DNA from: Glycomyces buryatensis
Lineage (GTDB): Bacteria > Actinomycetota > Actinomycetes > Mycobacteriales > Micromonosporaceae
Direction of reading: 5' to 3'
NCBI RefSeq assembly: GCF_004912275.1
Contig: NZ_STGY01000057.1
Coordinates: 60,850 to 124,849, forward strand
DNA length: 64,000 bases
Shown here: positions 16,369 to 25,339 of the stretch, piece after piece
Numbering within the stretch: position 1 is the stretch's first letter
How the letters are laid out: each line of letters opens with the position of its first letter
Notes under the pieces: model-generated
The model's input: only the letters and a program-made list of their open reading frames with translations
Told to the model about the DNA's origin: nothing
The model's database searches: none
Made by a program: the position numbers and the translations under genes

Positions 16369-17206
16369 CGTGGAGACTCCTCAAGTAGTGCAGGCCGTCT
16401 ACGGCGATCGCGTCCTGGGTCGGCGCAAGCGGCCGCCAGATCGAGGCGGCGGTCGCGATGGTTGCATTGTGCGCTGTGAACGACTCGATCACAAGGGGTC
16501 CCGAGTATCCAGCCTGGTCCAGTGCACGCAGGATCGCGGACCAGTCCAGGTGGTCGCGGCCCGGCGCGCCCCGGTCGTTGGCGCTGACCTGGACGTGGCC
16601 GATGCGCCCGGCGGCCCGCGCGATCGCGGCCGGAAGGTCGGTCTCCTCGATGTTCATGTGGTAGACGTCAAGGGCCAGCGCGCATCCGGCCAGACCGTCC
16701 AATGCGTCCAGACCCTGATCCACGGTGTTGATCAGGCTCGTCTCGTACCGGTTGAGCGGTTCGACCGCGACGGTGACGCCGCGCTGGGCGGCGTACTCGG
16801 TCACCGGCGCGAGGTTCTGCCGCAGCTCGCGGTAGGCCGCGGGCCGGTCCTCGATCCGCCAGGTGCGGCCGACCGAGGCGTAGGCGGGACCGGCGATGAC
16901 CGCCGAGCCCACCGCGGCGGCCGCGTCCACCACGCGACGCAGATAGTCCTGAGTCGACCCAACGACTTCCCTTGGGGCGTCGACCAGTTCGCGGCCCGGC
17001 CCCATGACGAGCACGACCGTGGCGTCCAGGCCGAGCTCCTTCAGCAGGTCGGCGGCGCGTCCGGGATCCCAGTCGCCGGGCGACTCGACTGGCAGTTCGA
17101 TCGCGTCGAACCCCCAGTCGCGCACGCGGACCGCGAGCCGGGCCAGGGCCTCGTCGTCGAGCGGCGAGGCCCAGACCCAGGTGTTGACTCCGATCCGTCG
17201 GCTCAA
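16361..17206 (-). CDS. Sugar phosphate isomerase/epimerase (TIM barrel)
   Basis: A second TIM-barrel isomerase/epimerase of 281 residues, smaller than its neighbour and close to IolI, D-tagatose/D-psicose 3-epimerase and hydroxypyruvate isomerase. It has [37 protein letters not shown] near residue 143, [11 protein letters not shown] near 174, [13 protein letters not shown] near 203 and VIESF near 239. These carry the metal ligands of the epimerase group. The start is TTG 17206 inside TTGA, overlapping the stop of the binding protein, so translation is coupled. No Shine-Dalgarno sequence is needed or seen. It would epimerise or isomerise the imported sugar. Confidence 0.88.
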   Translation of the reverse strand: MSRRIGVNTWVWASPLDDEALARLAVRVRDWGFDAIELPVESPGDWDPGRAADLLKELGLDATVVLVMGPGRELVDAPREVVGSTQDYLRRVVDAAAAVGSAVIAGPAYASVGRTWRIEDRPAAYRELRQNLAPVTEYAAQRGVTVAVEPLNRYETSLINTVDQGLDALDGLAGCALALDVYHMNIEETDLPAAIARAAGRIGHVQVSANDRGAPGRDHLDWSAILRALDQAGYSGPLVIESFTAHNATIATAASIWRPLAPTQDAIAVDGLHYLRSLHDD

Positions 17207-18420
17207 CGGTCCGTCCAGGACTCGGGGAATCCGGGCAGGTCCTCGCCGCCGAACTTGGCGTAGTGCAGCGAGGGCATGTCGACATTGCGTTCCAGGTAGT
17301 CGGCGAGTTCGGCCTCGGTGATCGGGTCCTGCGGGAGGACCCACTCGGAGGGGACCTGCTCGCCGGCGAGGATCATCGTGGCCGCGAGAACCGGTGTGCG
17401 CCACTGGAAGTTGGAGTAGACGGGGGCGATGGCGGTCATGCCGGTCTCCTCCCACTTGCGCATGAACGAGAGCTCGTCCTCCCCGGCCATGACCGGGTAG
17501 GGCTTGCCGGCGTCCTCGAACGCCTCGATGGCGGCGACGGCGCCGTCTCCGGCGTCCATCCAGATGCCGTCGACCTCGCCGCGTTGCAGGTACTGGGTGA
17601 CGATGTCCTTGATCTCGGCGGCGTCGCCCCCGGTGAACTCGTCGCCGAGGACCTCCAGTTCGGAATCGCCGAAGATCTCCTGCGCCGCGGCCCAGCGATG
17701 TTCGAGGACGTCGACGCCGGGCAGGATGCGCAGCGCCAGCACCTTCGAGCCGGGCTCGAGGTTGTCCACGAGGAACTCCGCGGCGTCGGCGCCGTAGGCG
17801 TAGCCGCCAATCGGGTGGATGAACGTGACGGCGCAGTCGGTGTTGACGCCGCGGTCGAAGACGATCACCGGTACGCCCGAGTCGCAGGCGGCCTCGACGG
17901 CGGGCGTCAGCGTCGCCGTGGTCGACGGGGAGATGAGGAGCGCGTCGCAGTCACCGGAATCGATGAACGCCTGGATGTCGGAGATCTGCTGATCGTCGTC
18001 GTCCCCGGCGTCCGAGTGCCGGAACTCGCCGATGTCGCCGGCCTCCTTGAGCACGGCCACTTGCTCCTGCATGGTGATCCAGCCGGTGACGCGCCACGGG
18101 TTGGAGATCGAGGCGTTGGAGAAGCACACGGTCGCGTCGCCGCCCTCGCGGGCGTACTCGGTCGTGTCGATCCATTCGGGTTCGATGGCCTGGAGCCATG
18201 GGGTTTCCGGGTCGCCTTCGGGTTCGATATCGCGTTGGGCCAGCTGCTCGTCGTATTCGGCCTGGACGAACCACTCGTCGCCGGATTCGGCGCTGGTCTC
18301 CTCGTCCGGGGTGTCTGCGGGTGTGTCGGTCGTGCAGCCGGTCGCCAGCAGCAGCCCGAGGGCGGCGACCGACGCGGCGGCGAGGCGCGTTGTCTGCATG
18401 GTGCGGGACCTTCTTTTCAT
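17203..18420 (-). CDS. Sugar ABC transporter substrate-binding lipoprotein
   Basis: A periplasmic-binding-protein type 1 (Peripla_BP_4) lipoprotein of 405 residues. The signal peptide (MKRRSRTMQTTRLAAAS start) ends in lipobox LLATGC near residue 29, so it is anchored outside the membrane. Acidic Ser/Thr-rich residues follow. The domain has ISNPWRVTGWITMQEQV near 105, DIQAFIDSGDCDALLISP near 146, VIVFDRGVN near 184 and IWMDAGDGAVAAIEAF near 285, the pattern of ribose/sugar-alcohol binders. It is about 60 residues longer than RbsB. ATGA overlaps join it to the permease before it. The bound sugar is not evident. Confidence 0.9.
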   Translation of the reverse strand: MKRRSRTMQTTRLAAASVAALGLLLATGCTTDTPADTPDEETSAESGDEWFVQAEYDEQLAQRDIEPEGDPETPWLQAIEPEWIDTTEYAREGGDATVCFSNASISNPWRVTGWITMQEQVAVLKEAGDIGEFRHSDAGDDDDQQISDIQAFIDSGDCDALLISPSTTATLTPAVEAACDSGVPVIVFDRGVNTDCAVTFIHPIGGYAYGADAAEFLVDNLEPGSKVLALRILPGVDVLEHRWAAAQEIFGDSELEVLGDEFTGGDAAEIKDIVTQYLQRGEVDGIWMDAGDGAVAAIEAFEDAGKPYPVMAGEDELSFMRKWEETGMTAIAPVYSNFQWRTPVLAATMILAGEQVPSEWVLPQDPITEAELADYLERNVDMPSLHYAKFGGEDLPGFPESWTDR

Positions 18421-19412
18421 GAGGGAGTGACGGTGGCGGGTGTGGCAGCGGGCCGGGTCCGCTGCCTGGCGGCGTAGGCGACGGCGGCGATGATGATGGC
18501 GCCCTGGACGGTCGGCCGGAGCGTCGCGGGGAGCGCCAGCTGGTTGAAGAGCGTGAACAGGGCCTCGATGGCGAGCGCGCCGGCCATGGCGGCGATGACC
18601 GTTCCCCGTCCGCCCCCGAGGACGACGCCGCCGAGGACGACCGCGGTGATGACGGTGAACTCCAGTCCCTCGCCGACCTGGGCGCTGACCCCGGCGAAGC
18701 CGCCGATGAGGACCCCGGCGACGGTCGCGGAGAGTCCCGATAGGACGAACGCGGCGGTGCGGACGGTGTCGACGCGGGCGCCCGAGAGTGCGGCGGCCCG
18801 GTCATTGTCGCCGGAGGCCATGAGGATGCGGCCGAAGCGGGTCCGCATGAGCACGATCGCGCCCGCGCCGAGCGCGAGCATGATGAGCAGCGCCCACGGG
18901 AGCTGGCCGAGGATCGGGACGCCCTCGATGCCGAGGCGCCCGGGCGTGCGGAAGGCCTCGGACAGGCTTCCGGTCGGCGCGCCGCCGGTCCACAACCGGA
19001 TGGCGCCGTACAGCACCAGCAGCATTCCGAGGGTGGTGATGAACGACTGGACCTTCAGCGCGGTGGTGATGAGGCCGTTGACCAGGCCCACGGCCAGGCC
19101 GAAGAAGAGCATCACCGCGAGCACCGGCAGCGTGCGGGACTCCTCGCCGTCGATGAGGCGGGCGGCGATGACGACCTGGGCGCCGACGAGCGCGCCGACG
19201 GAGAGGTCGAAGTTGCCCGAGACGATGACGAAGTACTGGCCGGCCGCGAGGATCACCAGGGGTGCGGCCTGCTTGAGGAACGCCATGAGCGACGGGCCCG
19301 CGAAGAAGTCGGCGTTCTTGACGAAGATGCCCGCGAGGATGAGTGCGAGCAGGATGAACACGGTCCCCGTCGGATTCGTGAGGCGGCCTGCCAGCGCGCG
19401 GAGCCGGGTCAT
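18417..19412 (-). CDS. Sugar ABC transporter permease (RbsC-like), 2
   Basis: A multispanning permease of the ribose/xylose/autoinducer-2 type, 331 residues, with about nine hydrophobic helices. FVIVSGNFDLSVGALVGA near residue 61 is the signature of this family, and GDNDRAAALSGARVDTVR near 202 is the cytoplasmic coupling loop that meets the ATPase. VVLGGVVLGGGRGTV near 265 is the closing signature. It overlaps both neighbours by ATGA. With the other permease it forms the membrane channel. Confidence 0.93.
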   Translation of the reverse strand: MTRLRALAGRLTNPTGTVFILLALILAGIFVKNADFFAGPSLMAFLKQAAPLVILAAGQYFVIVSGNFDLSVGALVGAQVVIAARLIDGEESRTLPVLAVMLFFGLAVGLVNGLITTALKVQSFITTLGMLLVLYGAIRLWTGGAPTGSLSEAFRTPGRLGIEGVPILGQLPWALLIMLALGAGAIVLMRTRFGRILMASGDNDRAAALSGARVDTVRTAAFVLSGLSATVAGVLIGGFAGVSAQVGEGLEFTVITAVVLGGVVLGGGRGTVIAAMAGALAIEALFTLFNQLALPATLRPTVQGAIIIAAVAYAARQRTRPAATPATVTPS

Positions 19413-20425
19413 GACGCCCTCCCTTCGAGCGCGAACCGGGGCCTGCGGGCGGTCCGGTCGAGCTGGCGGCGGGCGTAGATCGCGACGGCGGCGATGATGA
19501 CCGCGCCGCGCAGCACGTCCTTGGCGAACGGGTCGATCTGCATGACGTTGAAGACGGTGTCGAGGACGGCCAGGATCGCCACGCCCGCAACGGTTCCGGC
19601 CACGCCGCCCTTGCCGCCGAGCAGGAGCGTGCCCCCCAGGACGACGGCGGCGATCGCGTCGAGTTCGTACAGGTTGGTGTAGGCCTCGGCCGAGCCGGTC
19701 CCGAAGCGGGCCGCCAGGAGGAGCCCGGCGACCCCGGCGCACATGGCGCACAGGACATGCGCGGCGATGAGCACCCGCCCCGTACGGATGCCGGACATGC
19801 GGGCCACGTCGAGATCGCCTCCCACGGCGTACATGTGGTGGCCCGTGCGGGTCGAGCGCAGGAACCAGATCGCGGCCGCCGCGACCGCGAGCATGACCAC
19901 TGTGGAGATCGGAATGAACGCGATCCTGGTGTAGCCGAACTGCTGGAACACGGCGGGCACGTCCCCGGCCGGGCCCTTGTACTCGGTATCGAGGTAGCCC
20001 TTGAGGATCAGCCCGGTGCCGAGGGTGGCGATGAAGGGGTTGACGCCCAGGACGGTGACGAACACGCCATTGGCCCCACCGATAAGCCCCGACACCAGGA
20101 GGACCGCGCCGATGGCGAGCGGGATGCGGCCGACGTCTCCGTCCATGGTGGTCGCGGCGACGAGGCTGGAGAGGGCCGCGACGTAGCCGACCGACAGGTC
20201 CAGGGACCGGCACAGGATGACCAGGGTCATGCCGATGGCGAGGAACCCGGTGAGGCTGGTGCGGGTGAACATGTCGACCAGGTTCGCGGTGGCGAAGAGG
20301 TTGCCGCCGCCGGTGGCGACGGCCGCGCCGCCGATGACGAGGACCCCGGCGAGGGCCAGGTAGATGAGGACGGTTGAGCTGAGGGTCGTTGAGCTGAGGG
20401 CGGCGGGGGAGAGGCGGCGGGTCAT
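19409..20425 (-). CDS. Sugar ABC transporter permease (RbsC-like), 1
   Basis: The partner permease, 338 residues. LVILCRSLDLSVGYVAAL near residue 69, LGVNPFIATLGTGLILKG near 123, the coupling loop GGDLDVARMSGIRTGRV near 199 and VLGGTLLLGGKGG near 262 define the RbsC/XylH family. The N-terminal 12 residues are Ser-rich. It is related to the next permease but clearly diverged, which suggests a heterodimeric channel. ATGA overlaps on both sides keep subunit synthesis balanced. Confidence 0.93.
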   Translation of the reverse strand: MTRRLSPAALSSTTLSSTVLIYLALAGVLVIGGAAVATGGGNLFATANLVDMFTRTSLTGFLAIGMTLVILCRSLDLSVGYVAALSSLVAATTMDGDVGRIPLAIGAVLLVSGLIGGANGVFVTVLGVNPFIATLGTGLILKGYLDTEYKGPAGDVPAVFQQFGYTRIAFIPISTVVMLAVAAAAIWFLRSTRTGHHMYAVGGDLDVARMSGIRTGRVLIAAHVLCAMCAGVAGLLLAARFGTGSAEAYTNLYELDAIAAVVLGGTLLLGGKGGVAGTVAGVAILAVLDTVFNVMQIDPFAKDVLRGAVIIAAVAIYARRQLDRTARRPRFALEGRAS

Positions 20426-21924
20426 GCCGGCCCCGCTTCTGCCGAGCGTCGCCCGGTGGCGTAGGCCATGACGTCCTGTTCGGTTGCGCCGCCGGGGAGT
20501 TCGCCCGCAATGCTTCCGTCGTGGAGCACCACGATCCGATCCGCCAGGCCGATGACCTCGATGAGTTCGGAGGCGATGAGGAGGACCGCGAGTCCCTCGG
20601 CGGCGAGGGAGCGGATGACCGAGTAGAGCTTGTGCTTGGCGCCCACGTCGATGCCGCGAGTGGGCTCGTCCAATACGATCACGCCCGGCTCGGCGGCGAG
20701 CCACTTGGCGACGACGACCTTCTGCTGGTTCCCGCCCGAGAGGAACCGGACCTCCTGGTCATCGCCGCGCGAGACGAGGTCGAGGCTGGAGAGCAGGCCG
20801 GGGATCCGGTCGAGGCGGCGCCCGGAGTGGACGCGGGCATTGGCGTCGAGCACCATGCGGGCATTGGCCCGCACCGACTGGCGCAGCGCCAGTCCCTGGG
20901 CCTTGCGGTCCTCGGTGACGAGGGCGATTCCGGCGCCGATGGCCTTGCGGGGACCGGTGATCCGGACCGGGCCGCCGTCCAGCTCGATGGTGCCGCGGGT
21001 GAAGGGCGCGATCCCGAAGACCGCCTCGGCGATCTCGGTGCGGCCCGAGCCCTGGAGCCCGGCGAGGCCGACGATCTCCCCGGCGCGCACGTCGAGATCG
21101 ATCCCGTCGATCCAGGCGTTCCCGCCGCCCCGGACCCGCAGCCGGACCTCGCCGGTCTCCGTGCCGGGCAAGCGATCGGGGAAGGCGGCCTCGATGCGCC
21201 GCCCGACCATGGCCGTCACCAGCTCGTCGGGAGTGATGTCGGTCGTGTCGACGCACTTGACGAGGCGGCCGTCCTTGAGGACGGTGATGCGGTCGCACAG
21301 GTCGAAGATCTCGCGGATCCGGTGGGAGACATAGAGAACCGAGACGCCGCGTTCGCGCAGGCGACCGATGAGCCGGTAAAGCAGCTCCACCTCGGCGTCG
21401 GCGAGGGAGGCGGTCGGCTCGTCCATGCAGAGGAGATCCGCGCCCTGGGACAGGGCCTTGGCGATCTCGGTGATCTGCTGGTGCGCCACCGAGAGCGAGC
21501 CGGCCTTCGCGGACGGGGACAGGTGCTCGACCCCGAGGTCGGACAGGACCTCGGCGGTCCGCTCCGTCATGGCGCGGCGGTCGATGAGGCCGCGCCGCCT
21601 CGGTTCGCGTCCGAGGTGGACGTTCTCGGAGACGGTGAGCTCGGGCAGGAGGTTGAACTCCTGGAAGACCGAGGCGACCCCGGCGTGCTGGGCCTGGAGC
21701 GGGTGGCCGAAGGAGACGGCGCGGCCGTCCAGCTCGACGGTGCCGGCGTCGGCGCTGTGGACGCCGGCGAGGATCTTCATCAAGGTGGACTTGCCTGCGC
21801 CGTTCTCCCCGACCAGGGCGTGGACCTCCCCCCGTTCAATGGTGAGGTCCACTTCGGAGAGCACGGGGGCGCCGAGGAACGCTTTGCCGATGCCGCGCAT
21901 GGCGAGCAGCGGGGATCGGGTCAT
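20422..21924 (-). CDS. Sugar ABC transporter double ATPase (RbsA-like)
   Basis: A tandem nucleotide-binding protein of 500 residues, the standard RbsA/XylG length. Domain 1 has Walker A GENGAGKST near residue 39, signature LSVAHQQ near 143 and Walker B LLCMDEPTASL. Domain 2 has a degenerate Walker A (GLQGSGRTE near 288), signature LSGGNQQK near 395 and VIVLDEPTRGID near 415. This asymmetry is normal for the family. It drives import through the two downstream permeases. It overlaps the dehydrogenase gene before it and the permease after it by ATGA. Confidence 0.95.
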   Translation of the reverse strand: MTRSPLLAMRGIGKAFLGAPVLSEVDLTIERGEVHALVGENGAGKSTLMKILAGVHSADAGTVELDGRAVSFGHPLQAQHAGVASVFQEFNLLPELTVSENVHLGREPRRRGLIDRRAMTERTAEVLSDLGVEHLSPSAKAGSLSVAHQQITEIAKALSQGADLLCMDEPTASLADAEVELLYRLIGRLRERGVSVLYVSHRIREIFDLCDRITVLKDGRLVKCVDTTDITPDELVTAMVGRRIEAAFPDRLPGTETGEVRLRVRGGGNAWIDGIDLDVRAGEIVGLAGLQGSGRTEIAEAVFGIAPFTRGTIELDGGPVRITGPRKAIGAGIALVTEDRKAQGLALRQSVRANARMVLDANARVHSGRRLDRIPGLLSSLDLVSRGDDQEVRFLSGGNQQKVVVAKWLAAEPGVIVLDEPTRGIDVGAKHKLYSVIRSLAAEGLAVLLIASELIEVIGLADRIVVLHDGSIAGELPGGATEQDVMAYATGRRSAEAGPA

Positions 21925-23018
21925 TTCGGCACCTCCACCCAGTCGCGGGTGCGGGCCGAGGCGGCGACGGCTTCGGCCAGGCGGGCGGCCCGCAGTCCGT
22001 CGGCGAAGACCGGCAGGCCATCAGGCGCCTGGCCGGTGATGGCGGCGCGGGTGTCGGCGACGAAGCCGTTGAAGCAGTCCTGGTAGCCCTGCGCGTGCCC
22101 GGCCGGGACGCCCGCGAGGCGGGCGGCTGCGGGACTGAGCGACTCGGGGTCGCGCATCAGCTCCGCATTGGCCGCCCGGCCGCCGACCCACAGCGTCTCG
22201 GGCCGCTCCTGATCGAACGCCACCGACGCCTCGGTTCCCGAGATCTCAAGCAGGAGGCGGTTCTTGCGTCCGGCCGAGACCTGACTGATAACGGTGGAGC
22301 CGATCATGCCGCCGTCCGTGGCGAACTGGAGCGTCACGATGTCCTCAGTGGATACCGGGCGTCCGGCGCGGCGGCGATTGGCGGTGGACAGCTGCGCCGA
22401 GACGGCCGTGATCCGGTCACCGGTCACGAACTCGAGCAGGTCGCACCAGTGCGAGCCGATATCGCCGAACGCCCGGAGCGCGCCGCCCTTGTCGGCGTCG
22501 ACCCGCCAGTTGTCATCTCCCGGGTGCAGCAGCCAGTCCTGGAGATAGGACCCGTGCGCGAGGGTGAGGCGGCCGAGCTTCCCGGCGGCGACGCGGGCGC
22601 GGGCCTCGCGGGCCATCGGGTGGAAGCGGTAGACGAAGGGGACGGCGGCGACCACGCCGGCCTCGGCGGCGGCCTCCGTCATGGCGCGGGCGGAGTCCAC
22701 ATCGGTGGACAGGGGCTTCTCGCAGACCACGTGCTTCCCGGCCGCTATGGCGGCCAAGGCGATCGGCGCGTGGAGGTGGTTGGGGACGCAGACGTGGACG
22801 ACGTCGGCCGCGTCGATGAGGGCAGCCATGTCCTCGTAGACCGCTTCGGCCCGAAGGGAAGCGGCGGCTTCGCGGGCCCGTTCGGGGGACGAGCCGCAGA
22901 TCCCCGCGACCGAGCCCCCCGCGACCGCGATCGCGTGGGAGTGCACCCGCCCCATGAACCCAGTGCCGATGATCGCGGCCCGGTAGGTCTGGGGTCGAGT
23001 GTCCGTGACGTAAGCCAT
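21921..23018 (-). CDS. Gfo/Idh/MocA family oxidoreductase
   Basis: An NAD(P)-dependent dehydrogenase of 365 residues, first gene of the sugar operon. IIGTGFMGRVHSHAI near residue 17 is the dinucleotide-binding turn, VHVCVPNHLHAPIALAAI near 77 and HVVCEKPLS near 97 give the catalytic EKP lysine, and GDIGSHWCDLLEF near 185 gives the DxxxH pair. These enzymes oxidise a hydroxyl of a sugar, inositol or sugar acid to a ketone. That fits supply of a keto-substrate to the two isomerases. ATG 23018 is preferred to the ATG at 23054 because the family N-terminus begins here; no ribosome site is visible, so the message may be leaderless. Confidence 0.92.
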   Translation of the reverse strand: MAYVTDTRPQTYRAAIIGTGFMGRVHSHAIAVAGGSVAGICGSSPERAREAAASLRAEAVYEDMAALIDAADVVHVCVPNHLHAPIALAAIAAGKHVVCEKPLSTDVDSARAMTEAAAEAGVVAAVPFVYRFHPMAREARARVAAGKLGRLTLAHGSYLQDWLLHPGDDNWRVDADKGGALRAFGDIGSHWCDLLEFVTGDRITAVSAQLSTANRRRAGRPVSTEDIVTLQFATDGGMIGSTVISQVSAGRKNRLLLEISGTEASVAFDQERPETLWVGGRAANAELMRDPESLSPAAARLAGVPAGHAQGYQDCFNGFVADTRAAITGQAPDGLPVFADGLRAARLAEAVAASARTRDWVEVPK

Positions 23019-23040
23019 ACGTCGACGGTAGGGCAGACTT

Positions 23041-23074
23041 ATAACGGAGCACAAGCAAAAGTTGTCTCCTTTAT
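23041..23074. promoter_or_regulatory. Inverted repeat between sugar operon and ROK regulator
   Basis: ATAACGGAG and CTCCTTTAT form 9-base arms with one mismatch around a 16-base spacer that itself has ACAA and TTGT ends. It lies between the divergent dehydrogenase and ROK genes and is the best candidate operator for the ROK protein. Confidence 0.5.
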
Positions 23075-23106
23075 GAAACAGTTATGTCGCCGACGCAATA
23101 AAAAGG

Positions 23107-24339
23107 GTGTGCTTCACTGTAGGAGTGACGGATGGTTCGCCAGTGCAACGCAAGCCGGTAGCCGGGGCCGCGACCGGCGCCGGGACGCTGCTCCAGCTGC
23201 TGCGAGACGGCCTACCGCGCACCAGATCCGAACTGTCCGCGATCACCGGCCTGGCCCGTTCCACCGTCACCGGACGCGTCGACGCCCTCCTGGCCGCCGG
23301 ACTCATCGCGCCCAGCGGGGAGACCGCCTCGACCGGCGGCAGGCCCCCGGCGACCTTCGCGTTCAACCCCGCCGCGCGCATCGTCCTCGGCGCCGACCTC
23401 GGCGCCACCCACGCCCGCCTCGCCGTCACCGACCTCGCCGGGAACGTCCTCGCCGCCGTCAATGCCGACCTGGATATCGCCTTGGGCCCAAAAGCCGTGC
23501 TCGACTGGACCGTCGAGCACGGCCGCAAACTCCTGGACGAGGTCGACCGGCCCCTCGGCGACCTCCTCGGCATCGGCATCGGACTGCCCGGCCCCGTCGA
23601 GCACTCGACCGGCCGCGCCGTGAACCCGCCGATCATGCCCGGCTGGGACGGCTTCGACGTGCCCGCCTACGTGAGCGAAGGACTCCCGGTTCCCGTCCTG
23701 GTCGACAACGACGTGAATATCATGGCCCTCGGCGAGCACTTCACCGCCTGGCCCGAATACGAGCACCTGCTCTTCATCAAGGCCGCCACCGGCATCGGCT
23801 GCGGCATCATCGCCTCCGGACAGGTCTACAGAGGAGCCCAGGGCGCGGCGGGAGACATGGGGCACATCCAGGTCGCCGGCGCCGGGGACACCCACTGCCG
23901 CTGCGGCAACACCGGCTGCCTCGAAGCGGTCGCCTCCGGCGCCGCCATCGCCGCCAAGCTCACCGAGCGCGGCGTGGCGGCGCGCGGCTCGCTCGACGTC
24001 GTCGAACTCGCGCGCTCGGGGAACGTCCCGGCCCTGCGGCTCATCCGCCAGGCCGGACGCGACATCGGCGAGGTCCTGGCCGGGGCCGTCAACTTCTTCA
24101 ACCCGTCGATCATCGTCATCGGCGGCTCCCTCGCGCTGGCGGGCGACCACCTCATCGCGGGCGTCCGCGAGGTGATCTACCAGCGCTCGCTCCCCTTGGC
24201 CACCAGGCATCTGCGCATCGCCGCCGCCCGCACCGGGGAGAGCAGCGGCGCGATCGGCGCGGGTGTCATGGTCATCGAGCACGCCCTCGACCCGGCCCGC
24301 CTGGACTCGGACTCGTCATTTTTCGGAACGAACGGATAA
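23107..24339 (+). CDS. ROK family transcriptional repressor of the sugar operon
   Basis: A NagC/XylR-type regulator of about 400 residues. Residues 25-75 form a winged helix (RSELSAITGLARSTVTGRVDALLAAGL). The ROK sugar-kinase fold follows, with GADLGATHARLAV, DNDVNIMALGEH near 198, the ROK zinc motif CRCGNTGCLEAVASG near 264 and VIGGSLA near 338. The frame opens with GTG 23107; GTG 23125 and 23143 are alternatives, and none has a clear ribosome site. It is divergent from the seven-gene operon and upstream of the aldo/keto reductase, so it probably represses both and is relieved by the imported sugar. Confidence 0.9.
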   Translation: MCFTVGVTDGSPVQRKPVAGAATGAGTLLQLLRDGLPRTRSELSAITGLARSTVTGRVDALLAAGLIAPSGETASTGGRPPATFAFNPAARIVLGADLGATHARLAVTDLAGNVLAAVNADLDIALGPKAVLDWTVEHGRKLLDEVDRPLGDLLGIGIGLPGPVEHSTGRAVNPPIMPGWDGFDVPAYVSEGLPVPVLVDNDVNIMALGEHFTAWPEYEHLLFIKAATGIGCGIIASGQVYRGAQGAAGDMGHIQVAGAGDTHCRCGNTGCLEAVASGAAIAAKLTERGVAARGSLDVVELARSGNVPALRLIRQAGRDIGEVLAGAVNFFNPSIIVIGGSLALAGDHLIAGVREVIYQRSLPLATRHLRIAAARTGESSGAIGAGVMVIEHALDPARLDSDSSFFGTNG

Positions 24340-24341
24340 TC

Positions 24342-25268
24342 ATGCAGCGCAATACCCTCGGCACCACGGGCATTGAAGTCAGCCCCCTGTGCGTCGGCAC
24401 CAGTCCGATCTCCAACATGGCCCACTACGGCTACGCGGTCTCGGATGAGCAGGCGATCGCCATGATCGAGGCGGTCTTCGACAGCGAGGTGAATTTCCTC
24501 GACACCTCGAACGGTTACGGCGAGAACGGCCTCGCCGAGAAGCGCGTCGGCGCCGCGATCCGCGAGCACGGGGGACTGCCGGAGGGCTTCATCCTCCAGA
24601 CCAAGGTGGACCCCGACCCGCAGACGCGCGACTACTCGGGCGCCCGCGTGCGGGCCTCCGTCGAGGAGAGCCTGGAACGCCTCGGGGTCAACCACCTGCC
24701 GATCCTGGCCCTGCACGACCCCGAGTTCATGTCCCAGGACGGCTTTGCGGCCGGCGGCGCGCTGGAGGCCCTGGTGGGACTCCGCGACGCGGGCGTGGCC
24801 GACCACCTGGCGGTGGCGGCGGGCGACATCGCCGTCATCGGGAAGTACCTGGACACGGGCGAGTTCGACGTGGTCCTCAACCACAACCGCTTCACACTCC
24901 TCAACCGTGACGCCCAGGGGCTCTACGAGCGGGCCCGCGCCGACGGCCTCGGCGTGCTGAACGCCGCTCCGTACGGCGGCGGCATGCTCGCCAAAGGCCC
25001 TGCGCAGCAACCGAAGTACTGCTACGGCGACCGTGACGAGGCGATCGGCGCCGCAGCCTTCGCCATGGCCGAGGCCTGTGAACGAGCGGGCGTCCCGCTG
25101 GCCGCGGCGGCCCTCCAGTTCTCGGTGAACTCCCCGCTGGTCGACTCCACGGTCATCGGCGTCTCCCGCCCCGAGCGCGTCCAGCAGACCCTCGATCTCC
25201 TCGATATCGAGATCCCCGCAGCGCTCTGGGAGGAACTCGAATCCCTGGTTCCCAACGCGGAAATCTGA
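24342..25268 (+). CDS. Aldo/keto reductase (aldose 1-dehydrogenase-like)
   Basis: An NAD(P)-dependent aldo/keto reductase of 308 residues. The catalytic tetrad is visible: Asp in FLDTSNGYG, Tyr in the same block near residue 52, Lys in QTKVDPD near 89 and His in LALHDPE near 125. The late VIGVSRPERVQQTLDLL segment binds the cofactor. The LGTTGIEVSPLCVGTSP opening is like D-threo-aldose/L-fucose 1-dehydrogenases. It starts 2 bases after the ROK gene's stop, so they are one transcript. It likely oxidises the anomeric carbon of, or reduces, the same sugar the operon imports. Confidence 0.9.
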   Translation: MQRNTLGTTGIEVSPLCVGTSPISNMAHYGYAVSDEQAIAMIEAVFDSEVNFLDTSNGYGENGLAEKRVGAAIREHGGLPEGFILQTKVDPDPQTRDYSGARVRASVEESLERLGVNHLPILALHDPEFMSQDGFAAGGALEALVGLRDAGVADHLAVAAGDIAVIGKYLDTGEFDVVLNHNRFTLLNRDAQGLYERARADGLGVLNAAPYGGGMLAKGPAQQPKYCYGDRDEAIGAAAFAMAEACERAGVPLAAAALQFSVNSPLVDSTVIGVSRPERVQQTLDLLDIEIPAALWEELESLVPNAEI

Positions 25269-25339
25269 TCCGAGAGGGGGACCAGGCCGATCGCCTGCCG
25301 GTAACGTGACATGGACAAGCGACCTATGAGGAGGCATCC

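Noticed and set aside
22095..24341. Long plus-strand frame before the aldo/keto reductase
   Set aside because: It is antisense to the dehydrogenase, then out of frame with the ROK gene, and is Arg/Gly-rich; only the part from 24342 is a protein.
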